NCBI GenBank assembly: GCA_014607495.2
Contig: CP053160.1
Span: forward strand, 10,540,001-10,604,000
Length of the DNA stretch: 64,000 bases
Direction of reading: 5' to 3'
DNA from: Carposina sasakii
Taxonomy: Eukaryota; Arthropoda; Insecta; Lepidoptera; Carposinidae
Shown: piece by piece, positions 1 through 10,875 of the stretch
Position numbering within the stretch: the first letter of the stretch is position 1
Layout: every line of letters begins with the position of its first letter
Notes under the pieces: model-generated
What the model was told of the DNA's origin: nothing
Seen by the model: the letters and a program-made list of their open reading frames with translations, nothing else
The model's database searches: none
Program-made: the position numbers and the translations under genes

Positions 1-1077
1 AATAGTTTGCTGATGTCTAATAGACTTCTGTTTTTGGTGGTTAGCTCTCTGAATATGCCTGTCGACAGAGTTGAGCACCGCTTCACAAGCATTGCACCAG
101 TCTGCGAGGACATCTGCAATACCCGCTGCATCCTCCAGTCTCGCATCTCTGCCGAGGGCCACATCCACCTCAACACGCTTGCACTCCTGGTCCAGTTTAC
201 CATGGATTATATCTGTAATTAAGGTTATGTTACCTTATAAATCTTGTTAAAATGGAATCTGCCTTTGCACTGAATTGACAGGGTTTAAGTTTATTTAAAA
301 CAAAACTATTATACACTTTTTGGCAGTAAAAAGGCTAATTAAATGAAACCTATTGGATCAGTTTTAAGCAAGGCAAAAAGGTAGGTGTCATTTGCATTCC
401 TAAAAAATACACAACTAAAACAACTTTTTTTAAATAAAAAAGTATGTGTGTAGTGTTTAATAGTTAATTTTACTAAAACTTATACCTGCATAAATGGCTT
501 CTATGATGAGATCTTCTAAATCTCTGACATTTTTTATATCAAGTTCTTCCAAAAGTACACTATATGGTATACATTTCTCTTGTGTCGCAAGTGTAGCAAT
601 AGTCAAGTGTTGCAGTTTCTTGCATTGTGTTGCATTCAGTTCTAAATAGTCTGATTTATTTTCAAGATACTCTTTGTATGTGCCGTACGCAAACAGGTTA
701 AGAGTTTTGAAGTGTGTTGCATACTGTCCAGTTTCCAACTGAAATCAGAAAATGGCAAGCTATTACTCTAGCGTAAATTTGAGAAAGACTCTTGATGTTT
801 ATCTTCAGTATAGGGTAAACCTAAACTGTAAATTCAAACATTTTATTTCGGATATTAATCCATGGGGGTTAGTATGGTTAGTACCTACCTCTTTGATATT
901 AGGCATTTCCAAAAGTTCACCAAACACATGAACGCCTGGCGCTTCCAAGACCTGTTTTATTAGTTCAGCAGCTGCTACTCCTTTGGCACCCTTAGCCAAG
1001 AGAACAAATTGTTCAAGAGGATGATTTGTAGCATACGACGGCAAAGCTTCATCACCCGTCATTGATATCGAATTCAT
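1..1077 (-). CDS. CSN7: COP9 signalosome subunit 7 (5' three exons, partial)
   Basis: Subunit of the COP9 signalosome, the complex that removes Nedd8 from cullin-RING ubiquitin ligases; it acts in cytosol and nucleus. Exons read on the minus strand: 1077-889 (63 codons from ATG, phase 0), 738-486, and 212-1, joined by GT-AG introns with the frame kept throughout. The 218 residues seen match the known CSN7 family almost end to end: [51 protein letters not shown], then the region around GKLDQ and the helix with [10 protein letters not shown]. This is the N-terminal helical part and the PCI domain. The start was chosen because it precedes the conserved block by about 20 residues, as in relatives. 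The last third, which in relatives is a charged tail, lies left of position 1. The small plus-strand ORF at 7-222 is its antisense shadow. Confidence 0.95.
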
Positions 1078-1248
1078 TGTTCTTTGGTGTACTTTACTTA
1101 GTAATGAAATTACAAAATGGAAAATTGACCTCCCAATAAAATCGAAGATCGTAACAGTTATGAAGTTATGAATATTTAGGTCTTAGATTATATGTATGTA
1201 ATCTAGATTTAGGTGTATGTGTATTTTCAAAATATATATATTTTTTTT

Positions 1249-1668
1249 TAGTTTATCCCGAAGGAAAGGCAAGGGGAACTAAGCCCATACAGCCTAATCA
1301 TTGTTTAGTAAAATGTATTCTGAATTTATGATGAATAACAATGATGATGACTGGAAACGTCGGAAAAATCCTCAAGAACGAGTTTAAAATTAAAAATAAT
1401 TGCAGAAACAACTTACATGAGCCCATGAAGAGATCGTATTCCGACTATAGTTTTACTCAGCTTACCTGCATATAAAACCATGCACACGCACTAGATTCAC
1501 ATAATAAGTAAACAAAATATTACTTATCTACCAAAAAACATCACTTTACGGACACATGCAAGCCATTTACAAATAAATTTAGATTTTCACAAGAATATTA
1601 CACCCGCTCCATTCCAGCTTTTCCCGCCGAATCTCATATAAAATTATTTTTTTCTCGCCGTCCATAGA
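1249..1668 (+). repeat. Interspersed repeat family A, fullest copy
   Basis: About 420 bp starting near AGTTTATCCCGAAGGAAAGG and ending in the CCCGCCGAATCTCATAT area. The same sequence recurs inverted at 10445-10875 and in part at 1672-1830 and 9243-9510. It has no coding capacity. It is a non-autonomous dispersed element of unknown class; I saw no clear inverted termini. Confidence 0.7.
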
Positions 1669-1671
1669 GGT

Positions 1672-1830
1672 TTTTTTTTGTTTGGTTTATTCCGAAGAAA
1701 AGGCAAGGAGAACTATGCCCATACAGCCATTGTCTTTAGTAAATAATTTCATGAATTTATGATGGATGTTATTGATGATGATGATGAATGGAAATGTCGG
1801 GAAAATCCTCAAGAATGGGTGTAAAATGGG
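1672..1830 (+). repeat. Repeat family A, partial copy
   Basis: Begins GTTTGGTTTATTCCGAAG, directly after the previous copy, and ends after AAATCCTCAAGAATGGG. It shares the first 150 bp of the family and lacks the rest. The head-to-tail arrangement of the two copies suggests one inserted beside the other or a local duplication. Confidence 0.65.
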
Positions 1831-2149
1831 TGGTTGTCATTGTACCTAGTGAAGCTCATAGTAAGCTCGGTAACCTATCTTAACACGATATCACCCAAAC
1901 AAACAACCATAGTAAGCTCGGCGTCGATCATTACGCTGCTAGCTTTGACTAAATACGCACGTAACGATTTGTAACTATAATATTGAACTATGCCAACCTG
2001 TATTGTGAAATGTTGATTCCGAAGCACTTTACGTGATAAGAAGAAGCGAGGAATCACTTTTCACAGGTAATTATAGTTTGAAACACTTTATTTTGATTAT
2101 TTTCTAACCAAATAATTCCATAATTTTTGTAAACAAACTTTGACAGGTA

Positions 2150-2870
2150 TTTTTTTTCATGACCATACAGAATCAATACAGTATCCTTTCGTTAACAAAA
2201 ATAGGGTTACTAACTGTGACAACTAGGTGTGAGATAAATAAGACACCAAGACCTAGGTCGACAACAAATTTATTAGGGTCGTTGGTACATAAATGCCCGT
2301 CACAAGTTTCCGTGAGATATCGTAGCGTAAGTACTTCCCTAGCTCGTCACGTAATCCCGCCAACTCGGAATAGTAGTAGTTGTGCGAAGGTAAATAGATA
2401 TGTTGCGTGTAGGTAAGTAGAATTGTTGCGCGTAGGTAAGTAGGTACGCGGCGTCCGGCCAGGTTCGCCCGATGAGTAGTATAAGTGGCCCAGCAGCAGG
2501 AACGGGCGGTAAGTTCGCCGTAACTTCGATCCGGTACAAGGGACCCGGATTTGGGAATTATCACTAAATCACGGATAAGTTTTGGTATTAAAATTAAATT
2601 ACATGACACAAGACATTTGTCGCGCAAGAAGACGCAACGGTAGGAAAATGTACCGATTGCGAACGCGTAGATGCTCTCGTAGCTGGCAGTCGTCTGCCGT
2701 TATCTCTATATAGTTTGTGTCTGCCGTGGTCTGAAAATGTGCGCCGGCGGCGGTCGACACTTGCTCCCCCCGATCCTCACCGCCGGCCTCTGAGGTAGCG
2801 GAAAAGGGAAAAGGCTCGATTGTATGAAGCGTCGTATTCAACGATTCTAATTGTGATTTAGTAATGTACC
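2150..2870. other. Unassigned CpG-rich block
   Basis: This stretch is clearly richer in G, C and CpG than its AT-rich surroundings, mainly 2430-2830, so several frames on both strands stay open by chance. It contains a near-direct repeat of GTTGCGYGTAGGTAAGTAG at about 2402 and 2425. No domain was recognised in any frame. It could be a decayed solo LTR or an isolated promoter-like island; no terminal repeat pair was found to decide. Confidence 0.3.
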
Positions 2871-3174
2871 TATTTTCTATTTATACAGTTAACGCAGTAC
2901 GCCGAATATTTAAATACGTTTATACTTGTTTATTATAAATCAATAACGATAAAACGTACTAAAATATTGTCATAAAAACTATATACTTATAATGAATTGA
3001 ATAATTTAAATATGTGAAATATTTGTAACAACGTTACATAACTCCCGATTTTTTTTCCCAGACTGTTTCAAAAATGAAGTGTGAACTTCTGGACAGATCT
3101 CTACAAAGCGTAACACGCCGTAAATTTGTCCAAATTAAGTCACTTAAAATTGAACTATAGAAAATTTATTTAAT

Positions 3175-3440
3175 ACTAGTGGATGCCCGCAACTTCGTCC
3201 GCGTAGACTCCAGAAAAAACAAAATGTCGAAACTACCCGGAAACATTTTCCCGGGATAAAAAGAAGCCTATAGGTAAGTTAAGTAAGACCTGTCCCAATT
3301 ATTTCTGAAAACTGCACCAAAATCGGTTTAGCCGTTTCTGAGATTAGCGTGCACAAACATACAGATATACAGACAAAATTTAAAAACATTGTTTTGGACT
3401 CTCTTGCGTGTATAAAGTCCGCCCATTATAATTTTTTCAA
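3175..3440 (-). mobile_element. Helitron-like non-autonomous element, inverted
   Basis: Read on the minus strand it ends in the CTAGT terminus (ACTAG at 3175-3179). Before that come the family blocks: an ACGAAGTTGCGGGC-like segment, a TATCCCGGGAAAA-like segment, and CTCAGAAACGGCTAAACCG. These match the blocks of the copies at 13317, 20702 and 34146. The 5' end is eroded. Class assignment rests on the known lepidopteran Helitron termini (TC...CTAGT). Confidence 0.6.
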
Positions 3441-3814
3441 TATTTTTTTAGAACAAATGTTGTTGTTTATAATGGTAGCTAGTCTTGCGAGGTTATAGAT
3501 GTTTTAAAATTAACCCTGTATATTAAAGAAATGTGTAGGTACCTAAGCTATAATTATGAGAAATATAAAACATATTTTTTTCATTCGTATATTAACAAAA
3601 TTTAGGGAAAGTTTCTTAAGCTGGCAACTTAGAAACTGTGCATGTATGCAGAAGGCGCCGCCATTTCGCTGCTTCAACTTTTCAATGACAAGACTCGGTC
3701 CATAGTTCTTTATACGTTCATCCTTATCTATACTAATATTATAAAGAGGTAAACTTTGATTGTTTGTTTGTTTGTATGTTTGTTTTTTGCAGCGAATATG
3801 CTCCAAAACTACTG

Positions 3815-4279
3815 TGTGGCGTACTATCTATCCGCCACTTACACTAACTAGGTACAAGCGCATGAATCCGCTCCGCTTATGAATCTTGGACCATACGTCG
3901 AGCGCGGCCATGTGATACGACTGGCTACTGCATACCTCGCCGCCTTCACGTCTCGCGCCGCCCGCGGACGCCTGCGCTGCGTTCCCGCGTCGTGCGTTCC
4001 CGCATCCCGTGCAGCGCCCGGCGACGACATTCACTACGCTACCGCTTTGTAGACTAGATGTGATTTTGCCTGTTATTCATTTTATTTGTATTTCATTTCG
4101 CTTTTGTAAATTCCCGCTAATATAATTATTTCTAAATTCTAATTAATACTATTCATTTGCTGTTGCCTTCTTTCTTCGCCCTTCTGGATTAAATACTTCA
4201 AATATCTACTATCAAATATAATCGAGTCTATTGAATAATTGATGTGGATCGTGTCGCGATCATTGTCGCGAAGTCCACA
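3815..4279 (+). repeat. 5' LTR of the CsRn1-type element
   Basis: 465 bp, TGTGG...CCACA. Differs from the 3' LTR at two places: a G/A in the CCGCGTCG versus CCACGTCG stretch, and ATATAATCG versus ATATCATCG near the end. The open frame at 3828-4034 is repeated identically at 8350-8556 only because both lie in the LTRs. Confidence 0.93.
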
Positions 4280-4283
4280 TAAT

Positions 4284-4295
4284 TGGTGACCCCGA
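4284..4295 (+). promoter_or_regulatory. Primer binding site, tRNA-Trp type
   Basis: TGGTGACCCCGA, four bases after the 5' LTR. It is complementary to the 3' end of insect tRNA-Trp (…TCGGGGTCA plus CCA). Primer choice is a recognised clade trait of CsRn1 elements. Confidence 0.85.
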
Positions 4296-4423
4296 TAAAG
4301 AAGAATTCCTAGTAAGAAGTGCACTTTATCAAGCAGCAGAAATTTCGAAGACTATTCTCGAAAATCTTTGGGTGGTGGTCCAAGTTGGAAACGGTGAGCG
4401 ATTTTCAATACTAAATTTCAAAG

Positions 4424-5227
4424 ATGTCTTTTTACGATGCTGAATCTAAGAAAGAAGTAAATAGAGTAGGAGTACGAATTCCTCCATTCTGGCCTGAAGA
4501 TCCGGTAGTTTGGTTTGCTCAAATAGAATTCCAGTTTAAACTAGCAAATATTACTGCCGATGATACTAAATTCTATTACGTATCATCTAATCTAGAGCCG
4601 CAATATGCCAAAGAAGTTAGAGATATTATTGCCAAACCACCTACTACTGACAAGTACGAGACATTTAAAACAGAGTTAATTAAACGTCTGTCTATTTCTA
4701 ATGAGAAGAAGATAAAGCAGGTAGTAATGTACGAGGAACTAGGTGATCGTAAACCTTCTCAATTTTTACGACATTTAATAATGCTAGCTGGCCCAGAAGT
4801 ACCTGAAGATTTCCTGGTAACTATATGGACCAGTCGACTGCCGGTGAACGTACAGACTGCTTTAGCCACACAGAAGGGTTCGTCGATCGAAAAATTATCC
4901 GAACTAGCTGATGTCGTATTTGAAATGGCTCCCTCTAATCCACAGGTCGCTAGTACTTCGCCAACAGCGTCAACGAGTGAAATGGCTAAACAGATCTGCG
5001 CGCTAACTAAACAGGTGGCCTTACTTACGCAGCAGGTGCAGAGAAGAGGACGTTCTCGTTCGCAATCGAGACCAAATAGGTATCGTTCTAATAGCCGTTC
5101 CAGACACAGACAGCCACCGTCGGACCACCCACATTGCTTCTACCATTATAATTTTGGTAGTAAAGCCAGTAAATGCAAGCAACCGTGCAGCTACAAGGCG
5201 GGAAACTTCCAGGACAGTCGCAAGTAG
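4424..5227 (+). CDS. gag: Gag protein of CsRn1-type retrotransposon
   Basis: A 267-residue structural protein that packages the element's RNA. The N-terminal 190 residues resemble the capsid-like Gag of arthropod Ty3 elements ([19 protein letters not shown]). An Arg/Ser-rich stretch at about 205-230 is probably RNA-binding. It is followed by a C-terminal CHCC finger, [18 protein letters not shown], the pattern C-x3-H-x4-G...C-x3-C that marks the CsRn1 clade in place of the usual CCHC knuckle. The start ATG is the first after the leader. The frame ends 55 bases inside the pol frame, where a frameshift signal lies. Confidence 0.9.
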   Translation: MSFYDAESKKEVNRVGVRIPPFWPEDPVVWFAQIEFQFKLANITADDTKFYYVSSNLEPQYAKEVRDIIAKPPTTDKYETFKTELIKRLSISNEKKIKQVVMYEELGDRKPSQFLRHLIMLAGPEVPEDFLVTIWTSRLPVNVQTALATQKGSSIEKLSELADVVFEMAPSNPQVASTSPTASTSEMAKQICALTKQVALLTQQVQRRGRSRSQSRPNRYRSNSRSRHRQPPSDHPHCFYHYNFGSKASKCKQPCSYKAGNFQDSRK

Positions 5228-8200
5228 CGGCTAACGACTGTCCATCTTATACAGGCCGTCTATTTATTACTGACCGTACATCGAAATTGCAGTTCCTCGT
5301 GGACACTGGTTCCGACTTGTGCGTTTTCCCACGATCAGCCATCAAGACGCCCTGTGCTCAGTCGAAGTTCGATTTAGTTGCTGCCAATAACACAGTTATC
5401 CATACATATGGCCCTGTTACGCTACATTTGAATTTTGGCCTTAGACGCGACTTCGAGTGGAAGTTTACCATAGCTGACGTATCCAGACCAATCATAGGCG
5501 TAGACTTTCTCAGTTATTATAACCTACTGGTAGATTGCAGAAACCAACGAATCATGGATGGGATCACTTCACTATCAGTAGCTGCTACGTCCACTGGAGC
5601 CATAGATGACTTCTTCTATGTGAAAGCTGTCGCTGGTGAATCTGACTTCCATGAGCTATTACGAAAGTTCCCTGAGATTACTCGACCTGCAGGTATGATT
5701 TCTACTCCTAAGCATAATACCCTACATTATATTAGGACGTCATCAGGACCTCCCGTCTCCTGCAAGCCTCGTCGATTGGATCCACTTCGCCTGCAAGCCG
5801 CCAAGAAAGAGTTCCAGGATATGCTTTCCAGCGGTGTTGCCCGCCGTTCAGAGAGTCCATGGTCGTCTGCTTTACACCTAGTCAGAAAGAAGGATGATGG
5901 ATGGAGGCCATGCGGTGACTATCGCGCACTGAACGCTAGGACTATACCAGACAGGTATCCTATTCGTCACATCCATGATTTTTCACACCAACTTTCCGGA
6001 TGCTCCATATTTTCAACCATCGATTTAGTGAAGGCGTATAACCAAATAGCAGTAAATCCTGATGACATACCCAAAACTGCAATCACCACTCCATTTGGTC
6101 TATATGAATTTCCTTACATGACTTTTGGTTTAAGGAACGCAGCACAAACCTTCCAAAGGTTCGTCGATGAAGTTTTGTTGGGACTTGATTTTTGCTATGG
6201 GTATATCGACGATATTCTGGTTTTCTCATCATCGGTGGAGGAGCACAAGAATCACCTGCGTCAACTGTTCTCACGCCTAAGAGATTACGGCATCTTGGTG
6301 AACACCACGAAGTGTGTACTAGGTAAGGACAAGGTCACATTTTTAGGATACCAGGTTTCCTGCACCGGTACCAAACCTTTGGACACCAAGGTCGAAGCCG
6401 TACAGAATTTCAGCGTGCCCAAAACTGTAAAAGAACTTCGTCGTTTCTTGGGTATGTTAAACTTTTATAGACGCTTTATACCCAATGCTGCTAGAATCCA
6501 AGCACCTCTGAACGTAGCTCTATCTGGATCCAACGCGAAAGGTTCTCATTCAGTCAACATGACACCTGACATGCTGAAAGCTTTTAATGAATGTAAGACA
6601 TCATTGTCACAGGCGACACTTTTATCACATCCAGATCCATCAGCACAACTGGCAATAGTAACGGACGCATCGCTCACAGCTATCGGTGCGGTATTGCAAC
6701 AGAAGAAAGGTATGAATTGGCAACCTTTGGCGTTTTATTCACACAAACTTAATACAGCACAGATAAAGTACAGCCCCTATGACCGTGAATTGCTGGCCAT
6801 CTATGAAGCAATTAAATATTTCCGTCATATGGTTGAAGCCCGAGATTTTACTGTGTTCACGGATCATAAACCGCTAACCTTCGCTTTCTCAATGAGCAAA
6901 GAGAAATGTTCACCTAGACAATTTCGTCATCTAGATTTTATTTCCCAATTTACCACCGATATTAAATATATACCCGGAAGAGATAACGTGGTGGCCGATA
7001 CTCTATCCCGTGTTGAAGAAATATCAAACGGCATCGATTACGAGCAGCTTGCACGATCTCAGGAAAATGATCCAGAGCTGCAAGATCTTCTACGCAAAGG
7101 TAGTACTCTAAAGATAGAGAAAATTGTATCTTCCTACAGCAATAATCTACCACTGTACTGTGACACTACCGTCCAACCACCTCGTCCATTTGTTACGAGC
7201 AAATATCGGAAACAGGTCTTTAATACACTACATGACTTTCACCACCCTGGGACTTCAGCTACGGTACGACTAGTGACACAAAGATTTGTTTGGCCAGGGA
7301 TACGTAAGGACTGTAGAGAGTGGGCTAGGCAATGTTTACATTGCCAACGAAGTAAAGTAACTCGCCATACCGTTTCCCCCCTTTCCTCATTCCTTACTCC
7401 TTCCGAGAGATTCGCTCACATACACCTCGACATCGTAGGGCCTCTAACTATTTCTTCTGGTTACAGATACTGCCTCACCGTCATCGACCGATTTACCCGA
7501 TGGCCTGAGGCAGTTTCCCTGATAGACATAACTGCAGAAGCCTGCGCATCTGCGCTAGTCTCCAACTGGATAGCCAGGTTTGGTTGTCCAGCACGGGTGA
7601 CCACAGACCGTGGTCGCCAATTTGAGAGTCACCTCTTCAAGGCCCTCACTGCCTTGATTAGTGCGCGGCACTTTCGCACCACTGCTTATCATCCTGCAGC
7701 CAATGGCATCGTCGAGCGTCTACATCGCCAGATGAAAGCGGCAATAATGTGCCACATCTCTTCGCAGTGGGTCGAGACTCTTCCCTTGGTGCTCATGGGC
7801 ATGCGTAGTTCCTGGAAGGCTGACTTACAAGCATCGCCTGCCGAGCTGGTGTATGGTGAGCCCCTTCGCTTGCCAGGTCAATTTCTATCTCCGAGTGACG
7901 CCTATACAGCAGAAGACATCACTCAATATGCCACACGTCTTCGAGCCCACATGGCAAAGCTCACTCCGAAACCAACTACATGGCATAGTAATTCGCCATT
8001 CTACATTCCTCGTGACCTGCATACTTGTACTCATGTGTTTATTCGACAGGACCATGTGCGCAGCTCACTTGAACCACCCTATGCGGGACCATTCAAAATC
8101 ATAGAACGCCAATCGAAGTACTTTACCATTGACGTGCGCGGAAAACCATCGAATATTACCATCAACAGATTGAAACCGGCGTATATGGTAAAAGAATCCA

Positions 8201-8313
8201 ATACAGTTCCAGTGGCAGATGTAAATCCGAGTTCCAGTCCAAATGATGAACAGGTGACTAGAACGACACGAAGCGGACGACGAGTCAACCTGCCAGATTT
8301 TTATCGACCGTAG
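5173..8313 (+). CDS. pol: Pol polyprotein of CsRn1-type retrotransposon
   Basis: Polyprotein of protease, reverse transcriptase, RNase H and integrase; 1046 codons are open with no break. Aspartic protease: [12 protein letters not shown], catalytic Asp at residue 44. Reverse transcriptase: YIDD at about 344-347, preceded by the [13 protein letters not shown] block. RNase H: TDAS at about 497 and TDHKPL. Integrase zinc region: HDFHHPG from about 687 with the CLHC pair. Integrase core: Asp 753 (LDIVGP), Asp 812 (TTDRG) and Glu 848 (GIVERLHR), i.e. D-58-D-35-E. The C-terminus (RSGR near the end) has no chromodomain I could recognise. Translation probably begins in gag and enters this frame by slipping at 5200-5206, so the ATG at 5173 is only a formal start. 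Confidence 0.93.
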   Translation: MQATVQLQGGKLPGQSQVAANDCPSYTGRLFITDRTSKLQFLVDTGSDLCVFPRSAIKTPCAQSKFDLVAANNTVIHTYGPVTLHLNFGLRRDFEWKFTIADVSRPIIGVDFLSYYNLLVDCRNQRIMDGITSLSVAATSTGAIDDFFYVKAVAGESDFHELLRKFPEITRPAGMISTPKHNTLHYIRTSSGPPVSCKPRRLDPLRLQAAKKEFQDMLSSGVARRSESPWSSALHLVRKKDDGWRPCGDYRALNARTIPDRYPIRHIHDFSHQLSGCSIFSTIDLVKAYNQIAVNPDDIPKTAITTPFGLYEFPYMTFGLRNAAQTFQRFVDEVLLGLDFCYGYIDDILVFSSSVEEHKNHLRQLFSRLRDYGILVNTTKCVLGKDKVTFLGYQVSCTGTKPLDTKVEAVQNFSVPKTVKELRRFLGMLNFYRRFIPNAARIQAPLNVALSGSNAKGSHSVNMTPDMLKAFNECKTSLSQATLLSHPDPSAQLAIVTDASLTAIGAVLQQKKGMNWQPLAFYSHKLNTAQIKYSPYDRELLAIYEAIKYFRHMVEARDFTVFTDHKPLTFAFSMSKEKCSPRQFRHLDFISQFTTDIKYIPGRDNVVADTLSRVEEISNGIDYEQLARSQENDPELQDLLRKGSTLKIEKIVSSYSNNLPLYCDTTVQPPRPFVTSKYRKQVFNTLHDFHHPGTSATVRLVTQRFVWPGIRKDCREWARQCLHCQRSKVTRHTVSPLSSFLTPSERFAHIHLDIVGPLTISSGYRYCLTVIDRFTRWPEAVSLIDITAEACASALVSNWIARFGCPARVTTDRGRQFESHLFKALTALISARHFRTTAYHPAANGIVERLHRQMKAAIMCHISSQWVETLPLVLMGMRSSWKADLQASPAELVYGEPLRLPGQFLSPSDAYTAEDITQYATRLRAHMAKLTPKPTTWHSNSPFYIPRDLHTCTHVFIRQDHVRSSLEPPYAGPFKIIERQSKYFTIDVRGKPSNITINRLKPAYMVKESNTVPVADVNPSSSPNDEQVTRTTRSGRRVNLPDFYRP
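5200..5243 (+). promoter_or_regulatory. Programmed -1 ribosomal frameshift signal (gag to pol)
   Basis: GGGAAAC at 5200-5206 reads G GGA AAC in the gag frame, a canonical X XXY YYZ slippery heptamer. After a 5-base spacer, GGACAGTCG (5212-5220) pairs perfectly with CGACTGTCC (5235-5243) around a 14-base loop that contains the gag stop codon (5225-5227). A -1 slip here leads directly into the pol frame. Heptamer, spacing and stem fit the known signal architecture; function is inferred. Confidence 0.85.
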
Positions 8314-8336
8314 TTACGGTCTGGCCGGGGGAGTAA

Positions 8337-8801
8337 TGTGGCGTACTATCTATCCGCCACTTACACTAACTAGGTACAAGCGCATGAATCCGCTCCGCTT
8401 ATGAATCTTGGACCATACGTCGAGCGCGGCCATGTGATACGACTGGCTACTGCATACCTCGCCGCCTTCACGTCTCGCGCCGCCCGCGGACGCCTGCGCT
8501 GCGTTCCCACGTCGTGCGTTCCCGCATCCCGTGCAGCGCCCGGCGACGACATTCACTACGCTACCGCTTTGTAGACTAGATGTGATTTTGCCTGTTATTC
8601 ATTTTATTTGTATTTCATTTCGCTTTTGTAAATTCCCGCTAATATAATTATTTCTAAATTCTAATTAATACTATTCATTTGCTGTTGCCTTCTTTCTTCG
8701 CCCTTCTGGATTAAATACTTCAAATATCTACTATCAAATATCATCGAGTCTATTGAATAATTGATGTGGATCGTGTCGCGATCATTGTCGCGAAGTCCAC
8801 A
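8337..8801 (+). repeat. 3' LTR of the CsRn1-type element
   Basis: 465 bp, TGTGG...CCACA, starting three bases after the GGGGGAG purine tract. It is followed at 8802 by ACTG, the second copy of the target duplication. Confidence 0.93.
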
Positions 8802-8963
8802 ACTGGACCGATTTCAAAAATTCTTTCACTGTTAGAATCCTTATTGGACCCGGATGAACATAGGCTATAGAGTTTGGCATAATTTCCTCTGGGCTGGTAT
8901 AAATATGAATTAAATACAAAAAAATTATCATTTGACGTATGGAGGTATAAGTTTGACATACGC

Positions 8964-9197
8964 CATAGAATAACAAGTCCCCAAAGGAGTCATCAAGGAT
9001 AGATGTATTCCGGGTAGTGAAGTAAAAACGAGTCAAAAATCTCGCATCTTCCGCTCATCTTACCCTCCGATTGTTGCCAAATCGATAAATATTATCAGTT
9101 TTTTAGATACAGTAAATAAGTTGTAAAAATTTGACATACTAAAAAGTTGCTTCAAAATTATGCATGATCACGGGTTCTGGGAATTTATTATTCTGTG
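8964..9197. mobile_element. MITE with CATAGAATAA termini, copy 1
   Basis: Starts CATAGAATAA and ends TTATTCTGTG, imperfect inverted termini. Flanks ACATACGC and ACGTACGT (6 of 8 equal) look like an aged 8-bp target duplication. The interior (AAGTAAAAACGAGTCAAAAA, GATTGTTGCCAAATCGA, AAAAGTTGCTTCAAAA) is shared with the copy at 54045-54359. An 8-bp duplication suggests hAT or P-type mobilisation. Confidence 0.7.
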
Positions 9198-9242
9198 ACG
9201 TACGTACAGATGACATGCCACAACATGACAGTTGAAATTTGT

Positions 9243-9510
9243 TTTTTTTTGTTTGGTTTATCTCGAAGAAAGAGCACTAGGAATACAGCATCCATACAGC
9301 CATTGTTTTTAGTACTGATGATTTCTGAATTTATGATGGATGATAATGATGATGAATGGAAACGTCGGGAAAATCCTCGAAAACGAGTGTAAAATTAGTC
9401 AAAATCAAAAAGAATTGCGAAAACAACGTACCTACATATGACCCCACGAAGAAACGGACACATTGTATACAAATAAATTTTAAATTTCACAAGTAAATTA
9501 CACCCACTCC
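9243..9510 (+). repeat. Repeat family A, partial copy
   Basis: Begins TTTGTTTGGTTTATCTCGAAG and matches 1249-1668 through AACGTCGGGAAAATCCTC and the GGACAC...AAATAAATTT region, with an internal deletion. Followed by two similar 9530-9770 segments rich in CCCACGGGAACG and GACAAACGGGAATT, the second ending in a CTAGT terminus near 9771. Confidence 0.6.
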
Positions 9511-10151
9511 CTTTTGGTATTAATGTTCGTTAGGAGGTATAAGAGAGTACTAAGAACGGTTTTCCCAAAATTCCCACGGGAACGGGACAAACGGGAATTC
9601 CCAATTTTTACGCAAACTACTTGAAACATAATTATGAAATATGACAGGTATATTCGGTAGGGAGTGTAAGGAAGCACTGAGGACTTATTTCCCGAAATTC
9701 CTACGGGAACGCGACAAACGGGAATTCCAAATTTTAGAGGATATGTACCGAAGCGAAGCAAGGGCGGGTCACTAGTAAAGTTATAAAGCTACTTTTCATA
9801 GAGAAATGTAGAGAAGAATCACAGAAGAAATAAAAGAGGAATAGCGGCTAAGTACATTTTCATACAAGGGTGAAGTATGGGACGAGGGGAGAATTGAACA
9901 CTGTAGCTCTGCCCATTTACATAGAAACCACCTTGTAGTGACTAGTCAAACTACTTGCTCATTATCAATATGGAGGTGTGAGCCTTAAGTTTTTTGTCTC
10001 CACTTGCGTATACGTTTTTTGTTTACCATCATTGCTATTGATGGCAGACAAATTGTTCGTAAGAGATTTGGTCCAAAACAATTAAAGTTTCGTGAAATTT
10101 GTATTCTCGAACCTTAATCAATATTCAACAAGGTACTAAAAGTGTGCAGTT

Positions 10152-10222
10152 ATGGTGAATTGCAGTATAATTGGCTGTAAAATCCGTAATGAGCGAAATC
10201 AGCCAAACATAACCTCTCATCG
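10152..10222 (+). pseudogene. Orphan THAP-type first exon
   Basis: ATG at 10152 opens MVNCSIIGCKIRNERNQP…SHR and a consensus donor CG|GTAAGTA follows at 10223. C-x4-C near the start and an exon ending in H-R are the hallmarks of the first exon of THAP zinc-finger genes, where the intron usually falls just after the Phe-His-Arg of the finger. I found no second exon carrying the rest of the finger before the next gene. It is either a relic of a THAP gene or THAP-bearing transposon, or a live gene with a distant second exon. The identification is by motif only. Confidence 0.5.
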
Positions 10223-10444
10223 GTAAGTAGAATTTTTGATGAGACACTTTATGTAAATCAAAAGATTATTAAGTTGGTATCTATTTTCTGTCATAATCAT
10301 GCAGGTTTTTTTTTATTGAATTTAAGGTCTAAATATGATAAAAGCCTAACCCAATAATAAATATACATAGCTGATAATGTATGTATATCACATTTTCTAT
10401 CTCACATTGTATACGCTAACAGCTCCTCTAAAACTTTTTCGCTC

Positions 10445-10875
10445 TACGGGATAAACCAAACAAAAAAAAAAGGTGTGAGACGGCGAATTCTCCTCTCCTC
10501 TATGGACGGGATTCGGCGGGAAAAGCTGGAAGGGAGCGGGTGTAATTTTCTTGTGAAAATTAATGGCTTGCATGTGTCCGTAAAGTGATGTTTTCTGGTA
10601 GAGAAGTTATATTTTGTTTTCTTGTGATGTGAATCTAGTGCGTGTGCATGGTTTTATATGCAGGTAAGCTAAGTAAATCTTTAGTCGAAATACGATCTCT
10701 TCATGGGCTCATGTAAGTTGTTTATGCAATTCTTTTTGATCTTTACTAATTTTACACCATTCTTGAGGATTTTCCTGACGTTGTCATTCATCAATATCAT
10801 CCATCATAAACTCAGACAATGGCTGTATGTGTTTAGTTCCACTTGTCTTTCCTTCGGAAAAACTAAAAAAAAGAC
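10445..10875 (-). repeat. Repeat family A, inverted full-length copy
   Basis: The reverse complement of the 1249-1668 unit: the CATGAGCCCATGAAGAGATC, CTTACCTGCATATAAAACCA and TTTTCCCGCCGAAT blocks appear in the same order. It ends in a purine run near 10870-10890. The open frame at 10703-10996 lies in this repeat and is not a gene. Confidence 0.7.

Larger units (their letters stand above)
3815..8801 (+). mobile_element. Complete CsRn1-clade Ty3-type LTR retrotransposon
   Basis: LTRs at 3815-4279 and 8337-8801, each 465 bp, start TGTGG and end CCACA. A 4-bp target duplication ACTG sits at 3811-3814 and 8802-8805. I count two mismatches between the LTRs (about 0.4 percent), so the insertion is young. 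Between the LTRs lie a tRNA-Trp primer site, gag, pol in the -1 frame, and a GGGGGAG purine tract at 8327-8333. The CHCC Gag finger, the tRNA-Trp primer and the pol order point to the CsRn1 clade, which includes insect relatives such as Kabuki. No envelope-like frame is present. All parts look intact, so it may still be active. Confidence 0.93.
3727..8895 (+). mobile_element. Helitron-like element split by an LTR retrotransposon
   Basis: The left part, 3727-3814, begins TCTATACTAATATTATAAAG, the usual 5' end of this lepidopteran family, and runs to CTCCAAAACTACTG. The right part resumes at 8802 with ACTGGACCGATTTCAAAAA and continues to about 8895. Joining across the LTR element and removing one copy of ACTG gives the family's order, also seen at 35939-36145. 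The 3' CTAGT end is not preserved. The Helitron is therefore older than the retrotransposon. Confidence 0.65.

Noticed and set aside
3828..8556. Two identical 68-codon minus-strand frames at 3828-4034 and 8350-8556
   Set aside because: They are the same chance frame in the two LTRs of the CsRn1-type element.
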